From Chloroflexota bacterium (lineage in GTDB: Bacteria; Chloroflexota; Anaerolineae; Aggregatilineales; UBA2796), in assembly GCA_003695215.1 (NCBI GenBank), contig RFIM01000163.1, positions 1-6,186 on the forward strand: 6,186 bases of DNA, read 5' to 3'. The notes beneath the pieces were generated by a model. It searched no databases and was not told the DNA's origin. It saw only the letters and a list, made by a program, of their open reading frames with translations. The position numbers and the translations under genes were made by a program. Shown here piece after piece: positions 5,939 to 6,186 of this stretch; the first letter of the stretch is position 1; the number at the start of each line of letters is the position of its first letter.

Positions 5939-6186
5939 CTCAGCTGCGCGTAGAGCGCCTTCAGCTGCTGTGCAGCAGCTTGCCAAGTGAAGCGCTGCGC
6001 TTGGGCGAAGCCACGCGCCACGCGCGCTGCGCGCGCCGCTGAATCCTCCTCAAGCAGCGTCAGCAAGCCTGCGCGAATCGCTTCGACTGAGTGCGGATCG
6101 ACCATAAGCGCGGCGTCGCCTGCGACCTCAGGCAATGAAGAGACATTTGAGGTCAGCACAGGCACGCCGCAAGCCATGCCTTCCAG
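5935..6186 (-). CDS. Family-4 glycosyltransferase (GT-B fold), C-terminal fragment cut by the window edge
   Basis: Only the last 83 residues are visible, open to the window edge. They begin LEGMACGVPVLTSNVSSLPE and continue with VAGDAALMVDP, the nucleotide-sugar-binding part of the C-terminal Rossmann domain in GT4 enzymes. The first Glu is likely the last residue of the E-x7-E motif. A closing helix (FTWQAAAQQLKALYAQL) is the usual end of the fold. Such enzymes use a retaining mechanism and act at the cytosolic face of the membrane on polysaccharides, lipids or lipopolysaccharide-like glycans; donor and acceptor cannot be read from this part. The ATG at 6177 lies inside the domain and is not the start. 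The end is genuine: stop TAG is at 5937-5935, overlapping the leuB stop. Confidence 0.88.
   Translation of the reverse strand: MEGMACGVPVLTSNVSSLPEVAGDAALMVDPHSVEAIRAGLLTLLEEDSAARAARVARGFAQAQRFTWQAAAQQLKALYAQLS
5963..5980. repeat. 18-nt near-perfect palindrome just after the leuB stop
   Basis: AGCTGCTG (5963-5970) and CAGCAGCT (5973-5980) are exact reverse complements around a TG centre. It lies 25 nt past the leuB stop and inside the 3' end of the glycosyltransferase gene, where it encodes part of an Ala/Gln-rich helix. It could fold in either transcript and help end them, but no T-run follows on either strand, so it is not a canonical terminator. It may equally be a by-product of Ala and Gln codons. 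Confidence 0.3.

Noticed and set aside
6019..6036. GCGC-rich alternating stretch with a 15-bp palindrome (CGCGCGC-T-GCGCGCG at 6021-6035)
   Set aside because: It lies inside the glycosyltransferase gene and encodes an Ala/Arg run; GCGC is common throughout the window, so codon choice explains it.

Overview
The window is a compact, moderately GC-rich bacterial segment with almost no free intergenic space. It carries ordinary housekeeping genes and no sign of mobile elements, CRISPR or RNA genes. The most likely source is a member of the Chloroflexota or a similar GC-rich lineage. This rests on my general impression of a big soluble TPR protein beside an orphan membrane diadenylate cyclase, the OTC variant SLRTR motif and the codon style. 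No single marker here proves the phylum.

Layout: (1-96) the last 31 codons of a plus-strand gene that looks like the C-terminus of a macro-domain (ADP-ribose-binding) protein. (97-218) a 122-nt intergenic region with an extended -10 promoter and a 7-bp inverted repeat. (219-4810) four tightly spaced plus-strand genes: argF (ornithine carbamoyltransferase), a 745-residue TPR-repeat protein, cdaA (membrane-bound c-di-AMP synthase) and a MoaB/Mog-type molybdopterin-binding protein. The gaps are 39, 11 and 3 nt, so one transcript is likely. (4811-4864) a short spacer in which a perfect 11-bp inverted repeat followed by five T's surrounds the -10 box of a second promoter. (4865-5938) leuB (3-isopropylmalate dehydrogenase). 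(5935-6186) the C-terminal end of a family-4 glycosyltransferase on the minus strand. Its stop codon overlaps that of leuB in a shared CTAG.

How the genes fit together: argF and leuB are single steps of arginine and leucine synthesis, each away from the rest of its pathway in this window. The centre of interest is the TPR-cdaA-moaB trio. In Firmicutes cdaA normally sits with cdaR and glmM, whose products regulate the cyclase. Here neither is present, and the immediately upstream gene, 11 nt away, encodes a large, apparently cytosolic TPR scaffold. A role for that scaffold in controlling or localising the cyclase is a testable inference, not something the sequence proves. Nothing else points strongly to an undescribed system. 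The second most interesting item is the combined terminator/operator-like palindrome around the leuB promoter.
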